Shown here: piece by piece, positions 1 to 6,340 of the stretch | Layout: every line of letters begins with the position of its first letter | How positions within the stretch are numbered: the first letter of the stretch is position 1 | Assembly: GCA_016872875.1 (NCBI GenBank) | Contig: VGYW01000267.1 | Coordinates: 1 to 11,710, forward strand | Direction: 5' to 3' | DNA length: 11,710 nt | Source: Planctomycetota bacterium | GTDB lineage: Bacteria > Planctomycetota > PUPC01 > DSUN01 | Position numbers and translations under genes: made by a program | The notes under the pieces: generated by a model | Seen by the model: only the letters and a program-made list of their open reading frames with translations | Databases searched by the model: none | Told to the model about the DNA's origin: nothing

Positions 1-14
1 AATGGGCGTGAAAC

Positions 15-108
15 GCCCCCTTCGGGGGCTTGGGTCATGGGAGGCACCCGATCCCAGGGCTCCCTGCGGTCGCCCTGGGCTACGGCTGGGTCGCCCGCAT
101 TCGCGGGC
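15..108. repeat. Cluster of three short hairpins
   Basis: Three perfect inverted repeats lie close together: 15-20 with 24-29 (6 bp, loop TTC), 53-60 with 72-79 (8 bp, CCCAGGGC/GCCCTGGG, 11-nt loop) and 93-98 with 103-108 (6 bp, GCCCGC/GCGGGC, loop ATTC). The 8-mer CCCAGGGC or its complement recurs in the foldback downstream (146-153, 268-275, 279-286), so the two regions look like parts of one repeat family. No credible protein is encoded here. It could be the 3' region of an upstream gene outside the window or a REP-type element cluster. Confidence 0.6.
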
Positions 109-136
109 TACAAGGCCCCGAGATGTGCGCAAAGAT

Positions 137-284
137 CAGGGCGAAGCCCTGGGAAAGGGGAGGGGCCAAATTCAGCCCTGTAGGGGCGTACTAGCCGCCG
201 TAGGCAGGATGTGGCGCCGGGACCACGTAGTACGCCCTGTCAGGGCCGACCTTACCGGTCGCCCTTTCCCAGGGCTTCGCCCTG
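137..284. repeat. 148-bp foldback (nested inverted repeat)
   Basis: Positions 137-159 are the exact reverse complement of 262-284 (23 of 23). Inside them, 175-193 and 228-246 form a second, imperfect inverted pair. Both pairs share the same centre (coordinates sum to 421), so they belong to one cruciform or RNA hairpin. One inner flank (247-261) carries its own small hairpin, CGACC/GGTCG, with no counterpart on the left. The structure ends 85 bp before the proposed pheA promoter, so it probably lies outside the pheA mRNA. It may be a palindromic mobile remnant or a terminator-like structure for an upstream gene; no T-tract follows. Confidence 0.8.
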
Positions 285-298
285 GGCTGATATGGCAC

Positions 299-325
299 GC
301 TCCGTTTGGAGCTTCGGCGCCGAAG
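299..325. repeat. Two adjacent small palindromes
   Basis: GCTCC/GGAGC (299-303 with 308-312, loop GTTT) is followed at once by the perfect 14-bp palindrome CTTCGGCGCCGAAG (312-325). They continue the hairpin-rich character of the first 330 bases and end 45 bp before the candidate pheA -35 box. Function unknown; a regulator site is possible but nothing specific supports it. Confidence 0.4.
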
Positions 326-369
326 AACGTTACCAGAATTGGGGGCCACACTCCCTGCCGAAACTGGAT

Positions 370-398
370 TTGACTTGGCGCGGCCCGGATGGTTAAAT
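370..398 (+). promoter_or_regulatory. Candidate sigma70 promoter for pheA
   Basis: TTGACT (370-375, five of six to TTGACA) and TTAAAT (393-398, four of six to TATAAT) are separated by exactly 17 bp, in an AT-rich patch of otherwise GC-rich DNA. This predicts transcription from about 405 and a leader of about 50 nt to the GTG at 456. It is the only good promoter-like match seen ahead of the pheA-to-gmk block, so it may drive the whole block. Seen by eye only. Confidence 0.5.
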
Positions 399-455
399 AT
401 GGGGTTTGCGGAGTCATGACCGGGCGGCCCTCATCGTGTCCTGCGGAGGCAGAGC

Positions 456-1571
456 GTGGGAGAGTCCTCGCCCTTGCCGAGCGAGAAGTCCCTATCCATT
501 GACGAACTCCGGCGGCGCATTGACGAGCTCGATGCGCAGTTGCTGGCGCTGCTGAACGAGCGCGCCGGAGTCGTGGTGGAGATTGGCGACCTGAAGCGGC
601 GCGCGAGCGCGCAGGTGTACGCGCCGCTGCGCGAGATCGAGGTGCTGCGGAGCGCGTGCGAGCGGAACAAGGGGCCGCTGCCCGACAGCGCGCTGCGGGC
701 GATCTTCCGCGAGGTGATGTCGGCCTGCATCGCGCTCGAACACCCCCTGAAGGTGGCCTACCTCGGCCCCCAGGGCACGTTCAGCCACCTGGCGGCGCAG
801 GCGAAGTTCGGGGCGTCCGTGGAGTATATCCCGACCCGCGACATCCTGGGCATCTTCCGCGCCGTGGCGAGCGCCGCGGCCAACCTGGGCATGGTGCCCG
901 TTGAGAACTCGATTGACGGGGGGGTGACGGACACGCTGGACGCATTCATGGCGTACAACCTCCAGGTGTGCTCTGAGCTGCTGATGGAGGTTCACCACTG
1001 CCTGATGGCGCCGAGCCGCGAGGCGGTGGTGGAGCGGATATACTCGAAGCCGCAGGTGTTCGCCCAATGCGGGCGCTGGCTCGCCGAGCACTATCCCGAC
1101 GCCGAGCTGGTGTCGGTGTCGAGCACGGCGCGCGCCTGCGAGGTGGCGCGGGAGGAGACGAAGGCGGCGGCAATCGCGCACTCCACCGCCGCGGCCACCT
1201 ATGGCCTCGAAATCGTCCACAAGAACATCGAGGACGTGGCGCACAACGTCACCCGCTTCGTCGTGCTGAGCCAGGAGTCGTGCCCGCCGAGCGGGCGCGA
1301 CAAGACGTCGCTGGTGCTGTCCGTGGCCCACCGCGCTGGGGCGCTGGTGGAGGCGCTGGAGCCTTTTCGCGCCAGCGGCCTCAGCCTCACGCGGATCGAA
1401 TCGCGTCCCTCGAAGCGCAACCCGTGGGAGTACTACTTCTTCATTGATTTCGAAGGCCACCAGGAGAGCGAGGGGGTCAGGAGCGCGCTCGGCCAGGTCC
1501 ACAAGGCCTGCAACTACCTCCAAATCCTCGGCTCGTACCCCATTGCGGACACCACGGTCTCCATCGAGTAG
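456..1571 (+). CDS. pheA: Bifunctional chorismate mutase/prephenate dehydratase
   Basis: Converts chorismate to prephenate and then to phenylpyruvate, the committed steps of phenylalanine synthesis, in the cytoplasm. The 371-residue protein has an AroQ-type chorismate mutase domain at about 13-95 (helical, with DELRRRIDELD and LLNERA). A prephenate dehydratase domain follows at about 98-275, opening with KVAYLGPQGTFSH and including NSIDGGVTDTLD and the catalytic TRF motif at 266-268. An ACT regulatory domain occupies about 283-371, with GALV at 295-298 and ESRP at 315-318; these motifs bind phenylalanine in known family members, so feedback inhibition is expected. Length is normal for the fusion. 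The GTG start at 456 follows CGGAGG (444-449) by 6 nt. Next to tpiA with a 15-bp gap. Confidence 0.96.
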   Translation: MGESSPLPSEKSLSIDELRRRIDELDAQLLALLNERAGVVVEIGDLKRRASAQVYAPLREIEVLRSACERNKGPLPDSALRAIFREVMSACIALEHPLKVAYLGPQGTFSHLAAQAKFGASVEYIPTRDILGIFRAVASAAANLGMVPVENSIDGGVTDTLDAFMAYNLQVCSELLMEVHHCLMAPSREAVVERIYSKPQVFAQCGRWLAEHYPDAELVSVSSTARACEVAREETKAAAIAHSTAAATYGLEIVHKNIEDVAHNVTRFVVLSQESCPPSGRDKTSLVLSVAHRAGALVEALEPFRASGLSLTRIESRPSKRNPWEYYFFIDFEGHQESEGVRSALGQVHKACNYLQILGSYPIADTTVSIE

Positions 1572-1586
1572 GCACCGGAGAAGCTC

Positions 1587-2336
1587 ATGCGACGACTGCT
1601 GCTGGCCGGGAACTGGAAGATGCACCTTGACCTCCGCGGGGCGATCCAGCTCGCGGCGGGCCTGCGGCGCGAGCTGGCGGACGTTGCGGACCGCGACGTC
1701 GTGCTCTTCCCGCCGTTCCCGTTCCTGGCCGACGTGGCCGACGCGGTGGAGGGTTCGAGCATCGAGGTGGGCGCGCAGAACCTCCACCCCGAGCCCCAGG
1801 GGGCCTTCACGGGCGAGGTCTCGGGGGCCATCCTCGCAAGCGTAGGCTGCCGCTGGGCCATCGTCGGCCACTCGGAGCGGCGCGACCTGTTCGGCGAGAA
1901 GGACGCCTTCCTGAACAAGAAGCTGCGTGCGGCCCTGGCGGCCGGCCTGAAGCCCATCCTGTGCGTCGGCGAGCACCTCGAGGAGCGCGACGCCGGCCGC
2001 GCCGAGAGCGTGGTGGCCGAGCAGGTGCGCGGGTGCCTCGACGGCTTCGGGGCCGAGGACATGGAGCGAGTGACGATTGCCTACGAGCCCGTGTGGGCGA
2101 TCGGCACAGGCCGCACGGCCACCCCGCAGCAGGCGAACGAGATGCACGGGGTGGTGCGCGCGCTGATCGGCGAGCGGTTTGGCTCGGGGGTGGCCAGCGC
2201 CACGCGCATCCTCTACGGGGGGAGCGTGAAGCCGAGCAACGCCAAGGCCCTGCTCGCCGAGCAAGAGATTGACGGCGCACTCGTCGGAGGGGCAAGTCTG
2301 AAGGTCGAGGACTTCGTCCAGATCGTCAGGGCGTGA
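1587..2336 (+). CDS. tpiA: Triosephosphate isomerase
   Basis: Interconverts dihydroxyacetone phosphate and glyceraldehyde 3-phosphate in glycolysis and gluconeogenesis. The 249 residues match the usual bacterial length. Catalytic residues are all present: Asn9 and Lys11 in GNWKM, His95 in VGHSERR, and Glu167 in AYEPVWAIGTG. The phosphate-binding YGGSVKP and VGGASL segments near the C terminus are intact. The ATG at 1587 is preceded by a GGAG at about 1576-1579. The gene sits 15 bp after pheA, and its stop codon (2334-2336) is 17 bp before the proposed secG start, so co-transcription is very likely. The tpiA-secG adjacency is common in bacteria. Confidence 0.98.
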   Translation: MRRLLLAGNWKMHLDLRGAIQLAAGLRRELADVADRDVVLFPPFPFLADVADAVEGSSIEVGAQNLHPEPQGAFTGEVSGAILASVGCRWAIVGHSERRDLFGEKDAFLNKKLRAALAAGLKPILCVGEHLEERDAGRAESVVAEQVRGCLDGFGAEDMERVTIAYEPVWAIGTGRTATPQQANEMHGVVRALIGERFGSGVASATRILYGGSVKPSNAKALLAEQEIDGALVGGASLKVEDFVQIVRA

Positions 2337-2353
2337 TAGAAGGAGAGCGGCGG

Positions 2354-2857
2354 TTGACTGATTTCCTCCTCACCCTCCTGTGGGTCATTTTCACCGTTGA
2401 CTCGATCCTGCTGGTGCTGATCGTGCTGCTCCAGTCGGGGCGCGGCGGCGGGCTGTCGGGCATGCTCGGCGGCGGGGGCATGGCGGAGTCCGCGCTCGGC
2501 CCGAAGAGCGGCCTGCCCAGGATCACCGGCATCATGGCAGGCATCTTCTTCATCGCGGCCATCCTGATCGGGCTGCTGACACGGCCCAGCGAGATCGGGG
2601 AACGCAAGAAGACGAAGGGCGACAAGTCGAAGCCCGAGCCGGCCGCCACGGCCGAGCCGGAAACGAAGGATAAGCCCACGACGGCCACGCCGAAGGCGGC
2701 GACGAGCCTGGCGCCCGCGCCAAAGGCCACGACCGCGACGCCGCCCGCGCCGAAGCCGGCGACCAGTGTGGCGCCGGCCCCGAAGGCCGCGACGAGTGTG
2801 GTGCCGGCCCCGAAGGCCGCGCCCGGCACCCCAACCCCTCCCGGGACCAAGCCCTGA
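2354..2857 (+). CDS. secG: Preprotein translocase subunit SecG with a Pro/Ala/Lys-rich C-terminal tail
   Basis: Small membrane subunit of the SecYEG channel that helps SecA-driven protein export. From the TTG at 2354 the product is 167 residues. It has a first transmembrane helix at about 4-28, the family loop LLQSGRGGGLSGMLGGGG, and a second helix at about 60-78. The TTG is chosen because AGGAG (2341-2345) lies 8 nt upstream and the protein then begins directly with MTDFLL; an in-frame GTG at 2333 overlaps the tpiA stop and would place this ribosome site inside the gene. SecG is often only 70-110 residues. The extra 85-90 residues form a charged linker, then about five decapeptide repeats of the type KAATSVAPAP, probably disordered. 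Its stop overlaps the yicC start (TGATG). Confidence 0.9.
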   Translation: MTDFLLTLLWVIFTVDSILLVLIVLLQSGRGGGLSGMLGGGGMAESALGPKSGLPRITGIMAGIFFIAAILIGLLTRPSEIGERKKTKGDKSKPEPAATAEPETKDKPTTATPKAATSLAPAPKATTATPPAPKPATSVAPAPKAATSVVPAPKAAPGTPTPPGTKP

Positions 2858-3738
2858 TGCGCAGCATGACAGGCTACGGCCAGGCCAGGCGCGAGGGGGA
2901 CGGGTGGGTCACGCAGGTCGAGGTCCGGTCAGTGAACGGCCGGTATTTCAAGCTCTCGGCGCGGGTGCCGCACGAGTTCGGCGCCTTCGAGCGCGACTTC
3001 GAGAAGCGCATCCGCCGCCGCATCGTACGCGGGTCGGTGGACCTGACGGTGAAGGTGGAGCTGACGGGCGAGCGAGCGGCCAGGCCGCTCAACGTCCACG
3101 CCCTCGCCGCCTACGTGCGCTCGCTCCAGGAACTGGGGCGCGAGCTGAACGTCCCTGTCGCCCTCACCGCCGACGCCCTGGCGTCGCTCCCGGGCGTGCT
3201 CGACGCCGAGGAGTTGCGCGAGGAGGAGGCGAAGGCCCTCGTGGGACATATCACCGCGGCGCTCGACGCGGCTCTGGACGAGGCGGACAAGATGCGGCAG
3301 GCGGAGGGCGCGAACCTGCGGGCCGAGCTCCTCGCCCGTTGCGAGGCCATCGAGCGCCTGGTGGCCGAGGTTGACGCTGCCCAGCCCGCGGCCCTCGAGG
3401 AGCACCAGCGGCGCCTCGTCGAGCGGGTGAACCGCCTGCTCCAGAACACGGGCGTGGCGGCGGGGGAGCAGGACGTCGCCCGCGAGGTGGCGATCTTCGC
3501 GGACCGCTCGAACGTGAGCGAGGAGATCGCGCGGCTGAGGTCGCACGCCGGCCAGCTCCGCGAGGCCCTCGGCCAGGCTGAGCCGGTCGGCCGCAGGCTC
3601 GAGTTCATTGCCCAGGAGCTCCAGCGCGAGGCGAACACCATCGGCGCCAAGCTGGCGGGGGCCAGCCTCTCGCGGCAGATCGTGGCTCTCCACGGCGAGG
3701 TGGACAGCATCCGTGAGCAGGTGCTCAACGTCGAGTAG
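2857..3738 (+). CDS. yicC: YicC family protein (putative endoribonuclease)
   Basis: A 293-residue member of the YicC/YloC family, whose E. coli member has been reported to act in RNA degradation. The N-terminal YicC domain starts with the hallmark MRSMTGYG and includes EVRSVNGRYF. The C-terminal DUF1732 region contains REVAIFADRSNVSEEIARL, RSHAGQL and LEFIAQELQREANTIGAK, the most conserved part of the family, and the protein ends with the typical EQVLNVE. Length is normal. Its ATG overlaps the secG stop by one base, suggesting translational coupling. It lies directly before gmk, the usual family context. The exact RNA substrate in this organism cannot be read from sequence. Confidence 0.93.
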   Translation: MRSMTGYGQARREGDGWVTQVEVRSVNGRYFKLSARVPHEFGAFERDFEKRIRRRIVRGSVDLTVKVELTGERAARPLNVHALAAYVRSLQELGRELNVPVALTADALASLPGVLDAEELREEEAKALVGHITAALDAALDEADKMRQAEGANLRAELLARCEAIERLVAEVDAAQPAALEEHQRRLVERVNRLLQNTGVAAGEQDVAREVAIFADRSNVSEEIARLRSHAGQLREALGQAEPVGRRLEFIAQELQREANTIGAKLAGASLSRQIVALHGEVDSIREQVLNVE

Positions 3739-4360
3739 CGAGGCCGCGGCCGCGAGCCGCGCCGCCGGCAACGAGGCGGGCGGCGGCGGGCGGCGCGGGC
3801 GGGTGGTCGTCCTCTCCGGGCCGGCCGGCGTGGGGAAGACCAGTGTGGCCGAACGCCTCTGCCGCGAGACGGGCATCCGCAGGTCGGTCTCCGCGACGAC
3901 GCGGGCGCCCAGGCCGGGCGAGGTGGACGGATGCGACTACCTGTTCCTCACGGAGGCCGACTTCGAGCGGCGGCTGGCACGTGGCGAGTTCCTCGAGCAC
4001 GCAAGCGTCTTCGGCCACCTCTACGGCACGCTGCGCGCGCCCATCGAGGAGGCGGCCAGGGCCGGTGAAGACCGCCTGCTGGTGATTGACGTGCAGGGCG
4101 CGATGCAGGTGAAGCAGAGCTGCCCCGAGGCCCTGCTCATCTTCCTCGACGCCCCCGACGCCGACGTCGGGGAACGGCTCGCGGGACGCGGCAGCGAGGA
4201 CCCCGACGAGCGGCGGAAGCGCCGGGCCGGCGCACCGGCCGAACGGCAGCACAAGGAGCACTACGACTTCTGCGTGGTCAACGACGACCTCGACCGCGCC
4301 GTGGCGGAATTGCGGACCATCCTCTCCCAACACAGGAGGCCCTGCACCCGTTCGCGGTGA
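3713..4360 (+). CDS. gmk: Guanylate kinase
   Basis: Phosphorylates GMP to GDP with ATP. With the GTG at 3713 the product is 215 residues. It has the P-loop GPAGVGKTS at about 36-44, the GMP-binding stretch SVSATTRAPRPGEVDGCDY, EFLEHASVFGHLYGT, the Walker B-like VIDVQGA, the lid region GRGSEDPDE and the C-terminal VVNDDLDRAV. From GRG to YDF the spacing equals that of E. coli Gmk. The start is uncertain: GTG 3713 overlaps yicC by 26 bp and has GAGGTGG (3697-3703) upstream, while an in-frame GTG at 3803 would begin at MVVLSGP with a poor upstream site. The first 30 residues of the longer form are Ala/Gly-rich and not family-like. Followed by a repeat element and rpoZ. Confidence 0.93.
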   Translation: MSRCSTSSSEAAAASRAAGNEAGGGGRRGRVVVLSGPAGVGKTSVAERLCRETGIRRSVSATTRAPRPGEVDGCDYLFLTEADFERRLARGEFLEHASVFGHLYGTLRAPIEEAARAGEDRLLVIDVQGAMQVKQSCPEALLIFLDAPDADVGERLAGRGSEDPDERRKRRAGAPAERQHKEHYDFCVVNDDLDRAVAELRTILSQHRRPCTRSR

Positions 4361-4389
4361 CGCCTCCGCGCGTTGCTCGCGTGGCGGCT

Positions 4390-4549
4390 GGGGATGTGTG
4401 GATGAATGGATGACCCGGCGAGCGGATGGATGGATGGATGAATGGATGAATGGATGAATGAAAGAGTCAATCACTCTGACATCCATCCAGCCATCCAATC
4501 ATCCAATCATCCAGCTCCTTCTCAGCCATCCACCCATCCAACCATCCCG
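4390..4549. repeat. ATGG/ATGA inverted-repeat element, copy A
   Basis: This 160-bp low-complexity element fills most of the gmk-rpoZ gap. The left half is mainly GGATGAAT-type tetranucleotide repeats, the right half mainly CATCCAATC-type repeats, so the halves can pair. The outer ends GGGGATG (4390-4396) and CATCCC (4543-4548) sit almost symmetrically around a central hairpin, AGAGT/ACTCT (4463-4467 with 4473-4477). A non-repeat patch around 4412-4423 interrupts the left arm. The GACATCC beside the centre is shared, in reverse, with copies B and C. Base composition is far less GC-rich than the flanking genes. It is probably transcribed with the operon. Confidence 0.85.
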
Positions 4550-4595
4550 TTCGGTTGCGGGTCAAGGCCGTATTGAGACTGGAGGCACAGACTCG

Positions 4596-4841
4596 ATGGA
4601 TGAAGCCAGGATCGACCGACTCGCTCGGAAGGCGGGGGGCAGGTTCAAGCTCGCCTCGCTCGTGATGAAGCGGCTGGTGGACATCAACCGCGGCTCGCAG
4701 CCGCTGGCGGAGCCCGACGGCCCCAACATGCTCTACACGGCCCTCAAGGAGGTCGAGCTGGGCCTGATACGCCTCGTCCCCAGGCTCCCCGCGCCCGCCG
4801 AGGGCGAGGGGAAGGGCGAGGCTATCGTCCAGGAGGACTAG
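4596..4841 (+). CDS. rpoZ: DNA-directed RNA polymerase subunit omega
   Basis: Small subunit that binds the C-terminal region of beta-prime and helps RNA polymerase assembly. The 81 residues include the RpoZ/Rpb6 core: RIDRLARKAGGRFKLASLVM, KRLVDINRGSQPL and then YTALKEVELGLIRL. The acidic C-terminal tail is typical. The ATG at 4596 follows GGAGG (4581-4585) by 10 nt. An open frame continues upstream through the repeat element, but that translation is only Ile/His/Pro/Ser low-complexity repeat and is not part of the protein. The position between gmk and the coa genes matches the common gmk-rpoZ-coaBC order, which supports the call for such a short gene. Confidence 0.92.
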   Translation: MDEARIDRLARKAGGRFKLASLVMKRLVDINRGSQPLAEPDGPNMLYTALKEVELGLIRLVPRLPAPAEGEGKGEAIVQED

Positions 4842-4874
4842 CCCGCCCGCCGTCAGTTGAGCGAGCAAGTGTAA

Positions 4875-4949
4875 GGGGATGAATGGATGAATGGATGGGT
4901 GGATGGATGTCAGACAATCATCCATTCATCCACCCATCCATTCATCCCC
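4875..4949. repeat. ATGG/ATGA inverted-repeat element, copy B
   Basis: This 75-bp inverted repeat in the rpoZ-coaC gap is exactly centred on A4912, the middle of the palindrome TGTCAGACA (4908-4916). The outer 15 bases, GGGGATGAATGGATG (4875-4889), are the exact reverse complement of 4935-4949. The inner arms pair with a few mismatches, most of which would be G-U pairs in RNA. It resembles copies A and C in its repeat units, centre and downstream tail. Confidence 0.9.
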
Positions 4950-4953
4950 CTTG

Positions 4954-4979
4954 GTTGCGGCCTATGGCTGTGTTGAGGG
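4954..4979 (+). promoter_or_regulatory. Leader with ribosome site shared by the rpoZ, coaC and coaB elements
   Basis: GTTGCGG occurs 4-5 nt after the right arm in copy B (4954-4960) and copy A (4554-4560), and 2-6 nt after it in copy C (5644-5650), depending on where that arm is ended. Aligned without gaps, the leaders of coaC and coaB match at 24 of 33 positions up to their start codons, both ending in GACGCC. Positions 4554-4577 before rpoZ match 4954-4977 at 18 of 24. The coaC copy contains GAGGG (4975-4979), 7 nt before its GTG. The tail therefore seems to belong to the element or to a duplicated leader. Confidence 0.65.
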
Positions 4980-4986
4980 TGACGCC

Positions 4987-5541
4987 GTGGCTGCTGATCC
5001 GTTCGACTCGCGCGAGATCGTCGTGGGCGTGACCGGCGGCATCGCGGCATACAAGGCCGCCGAGCTGGTCTCGCGCCTGCGCCAGCGCGGGGCCGCGGTC
5101 ACGGTGGTCATGACCGAGGCCGCCACCCGCTTCGTCCAGCCGCTCACCTTCGCCGTGCTGAGCGGGCGGCGGGTGATCACCGACCTCTTCGAGCAGCCGG
5201 AGCACTACGAGACGGAGCACGTGGCCATTGCGGCGAAGGCGGCGCTCGCCATCGTGGCCCCCGCCACGGCCAACCTGCTCGGCAAGCTGGCCGCCGGCAT
5301 CGCCGACGACGCCCTCACAACCACCCTCCTCAGCCTTCAGTGCCCGGTCATCCTCGCCCCGGCCATGAACCACCGCATGTGGGCGAACCGCGTGGTGCAG
5401 GACAACGTGGCCCGGCTGCGCGAGCTCGGCTACCGCATCGTGGAGCCCGAGGAGGGCTGGCTGGCCTGCGGCGAGAAGGGCGCCGGCCGCCTGGCCGAGG
5501 CCGACGCCATCCTGGCCGCCGCCGAGGCCGCACTTGCCTGA
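4987..5541 (+). CDS. coaC: Phosphopantothenoylcysteine decarboxylase (stand-alone CoaC)
   Basis: FMN-dependent decarboxylation of 4'-phosphopantothenoylcysteine to 4'-phosphopantetheine in CoA synthesis. The 184-residue product is a complete HFCD-family flavoprotein: VTGGIAAYKAAEL at about 15-27, the catalytic-type His78 in ETEHVAIA, the substrate clamp motif PAMNHRMW at 125-132, and the redox Cys161 in LACGEKGAGRL. In most bacteria this domain is the N-terminal half of bifunctional CoaBC; here a stop follows directly after the domain. GTG 4987 is chosen because GAGGG lies 7 nt upstream and family homology starts soon after. The frame stays open upstream, but that part is repeat translation. 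Partner coaB follows after 135 bp. Confidence 0.93.
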   Translation: MAADPFDSREIVVGVTGGIAAYKAAELVSRLRQRGAAVTVVMTEAATRFVQPLTFAVLSGRRVITDLFEQPEHYETEHVAIAAKAALAIVAPATANLLGKLAAGIADDALTTTLLSLQCPVILAPAMNHRMWANRVVQDNVARLRELGYRIVEPEEGWLACGEKGAGRLAEADAILAAAEAALA

Positions 5542-5562
5542 GAAGCTCTTGGCCTCCAACCG

Positions 5563-5641
5563 GAGAGGATGAATGGATGAATGGATGATTGGATGATTGT
5601 CTGACACCCATCCACCCATCCATTCATCCACCCATCCCCTC
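5563..5641. repeat. ATGG/ATGA inverted-repeat element, copy C
   Basis: This 79-bp inverted repeat in the coaC-coaB gap is centred on T5602, the middle of the palindrome TGTCTGACA (5598-5606). The outer ends GAGAGGATG (5563-5571) and CATCCCCTC (5633-5641) pair with one mismatch in exact register. Its central region is close to the reverse complement of copy B's, as if the two sat in opposite orientation. The tail from GTTGCGG (5644) leads to the coaB start exactly 33 nt later, the same distance as in copy B. Confidence 0.9.
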
Positions 5642-5676
5642 TTGTTGCGGCCAATGGCTCCATTAGGACAGACGCC

Positions 5677-6312
5677 ATGCGGCTGCTGGTCACTGCCGGG
5701 CCGACCCGCGAGTACCTCGATGATGTGCGGTTCCTGAGCAACGCCTCTAGCGGTCGGATGGGCTGCGCCATCGCCCGCGCGGCCGTGGCCAGGGGCCACG
5801 AGGTCGTCCTCATCTGCGGGCCGCTCGAGGTCGCACCGCCGCCGTGCAGCGTCCGCGACGTTGTGTCCACCGCCGACATGCTCGCGCGATGCGTGGAGGA
5901 GTTCCCTGCGGCCGACGCCCTGATCATGGCGGCCGCCCCTGCCGACTTCCGGCCCGCGCGCCGCGTCAGGGGCAAGCTCAAGAAGTCGAGCGCCCCGCGC
6001 GCCCTCCGCCTCGCGCGCACGCCGGACATCCTGGCCGAGCTCGCCAGGCGGCGGGGCACCCAGGTGATGGCCGGCTTCGCACTCGAAGCACGCGACCTGG
6101 CGAAGAACGCCCGCCAGAAGCTGCGCGAGAAGGGCCTCGACCTCATCGTGGCGAACACCCCCGAGGCCATCGCTGCCGAGCGCTCCACCGCACACGTCTT
6201 CTTCCCCGACGGCTCGCAGGAGCCGCTCGAGGACATGCCCAAAGAGGCCATCGCCGAGCGGCTGGTAGAGATTGTGGAGCGCCTCGTGGCGGAACGAAGG
6301 AGGGCCTCGTAG
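5677..6312 (+). CDS. coaB: Phosphopantothenate-cysteine ligase (stand-alone CoaB)
   Basis: Joins 4'-phosphopantothenate and cysteine using a nucleoside triphosphate (CTP in most bacterial enzymes), the step before CoaC. The 211 residues correspond to the C-terminal half of CoaBC. They show TAGPTREYLDDVRFLSNASS at 6-25 with GRMG next, AAAPADFRP at 85-93, the lysine-rich KLKK at 100-103, TPDIL at 115-119, GFALE at 133-137 and LIVAN ending at Asn160. Together with CoaC (184 residues) the total of 395 is close to the 406 of E. coli CoaBC, so nothing appears lost. ATG 5677 has AGGA (5665-5668) 8 nt upstream. The separation from coaC by a repeat element is unusual. Confidence 0.93.
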   Translation: MRLLVTAGPTREYLDDVRFLSNASSGRMGCAIARAAVARGHEVVLICGPLEVAPPPCSVRDVVSTADMLARCVEEFPAADALIMAAAPADFRPARRVRGKLKKSSAPRALRLARTPDILAELARRRGTQVMAGFALEARDLAKNARQKLREKGLDLIVANTPEAIAAERSTAHVFFPDGSQEPLEDMPKEAIAERLVEIVERLVAERRRAS

Positions 6313-6340
6313 GACGACGCTCGGTCGCGCGCCGAGGGGT

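Noticed and set aside
416..502. Leader peptide for attenuation of pheA
   Set aside because: The short frame from ATG 416 has no run of Phe codons and overlaps the pheA start out of frame; no terminator/antiterminator pair was seen.
492..2264. 590-codon open frame on the minus strand across pheA and tpiA
   Set aside because: It is antisense to two genes with complete family motifs; the translation is rich in Arg, His, Ala and Leu without any recognisable domain. Long antisense frames are expected in GC-rich DNA.
3608..3712. Longer guanylate kinase start inside yicC
   Set aside because: It would overlap yicC by over 120 bp and add Ser/Arg-rich residues without family similarity.
4458..4595. 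N-terminal extension of RpoZ through the repeat element
   Set aside because: The added residues are repeat translation; ATG 4596 has a GGAGG site and starts at the family core.
4891..4986. N-terminal extension of CoaC through the repeat element
   Set aside because: The extension is Ile/His/Pro repeat translation; GTG 4987 has a ribosome site at the right distance.
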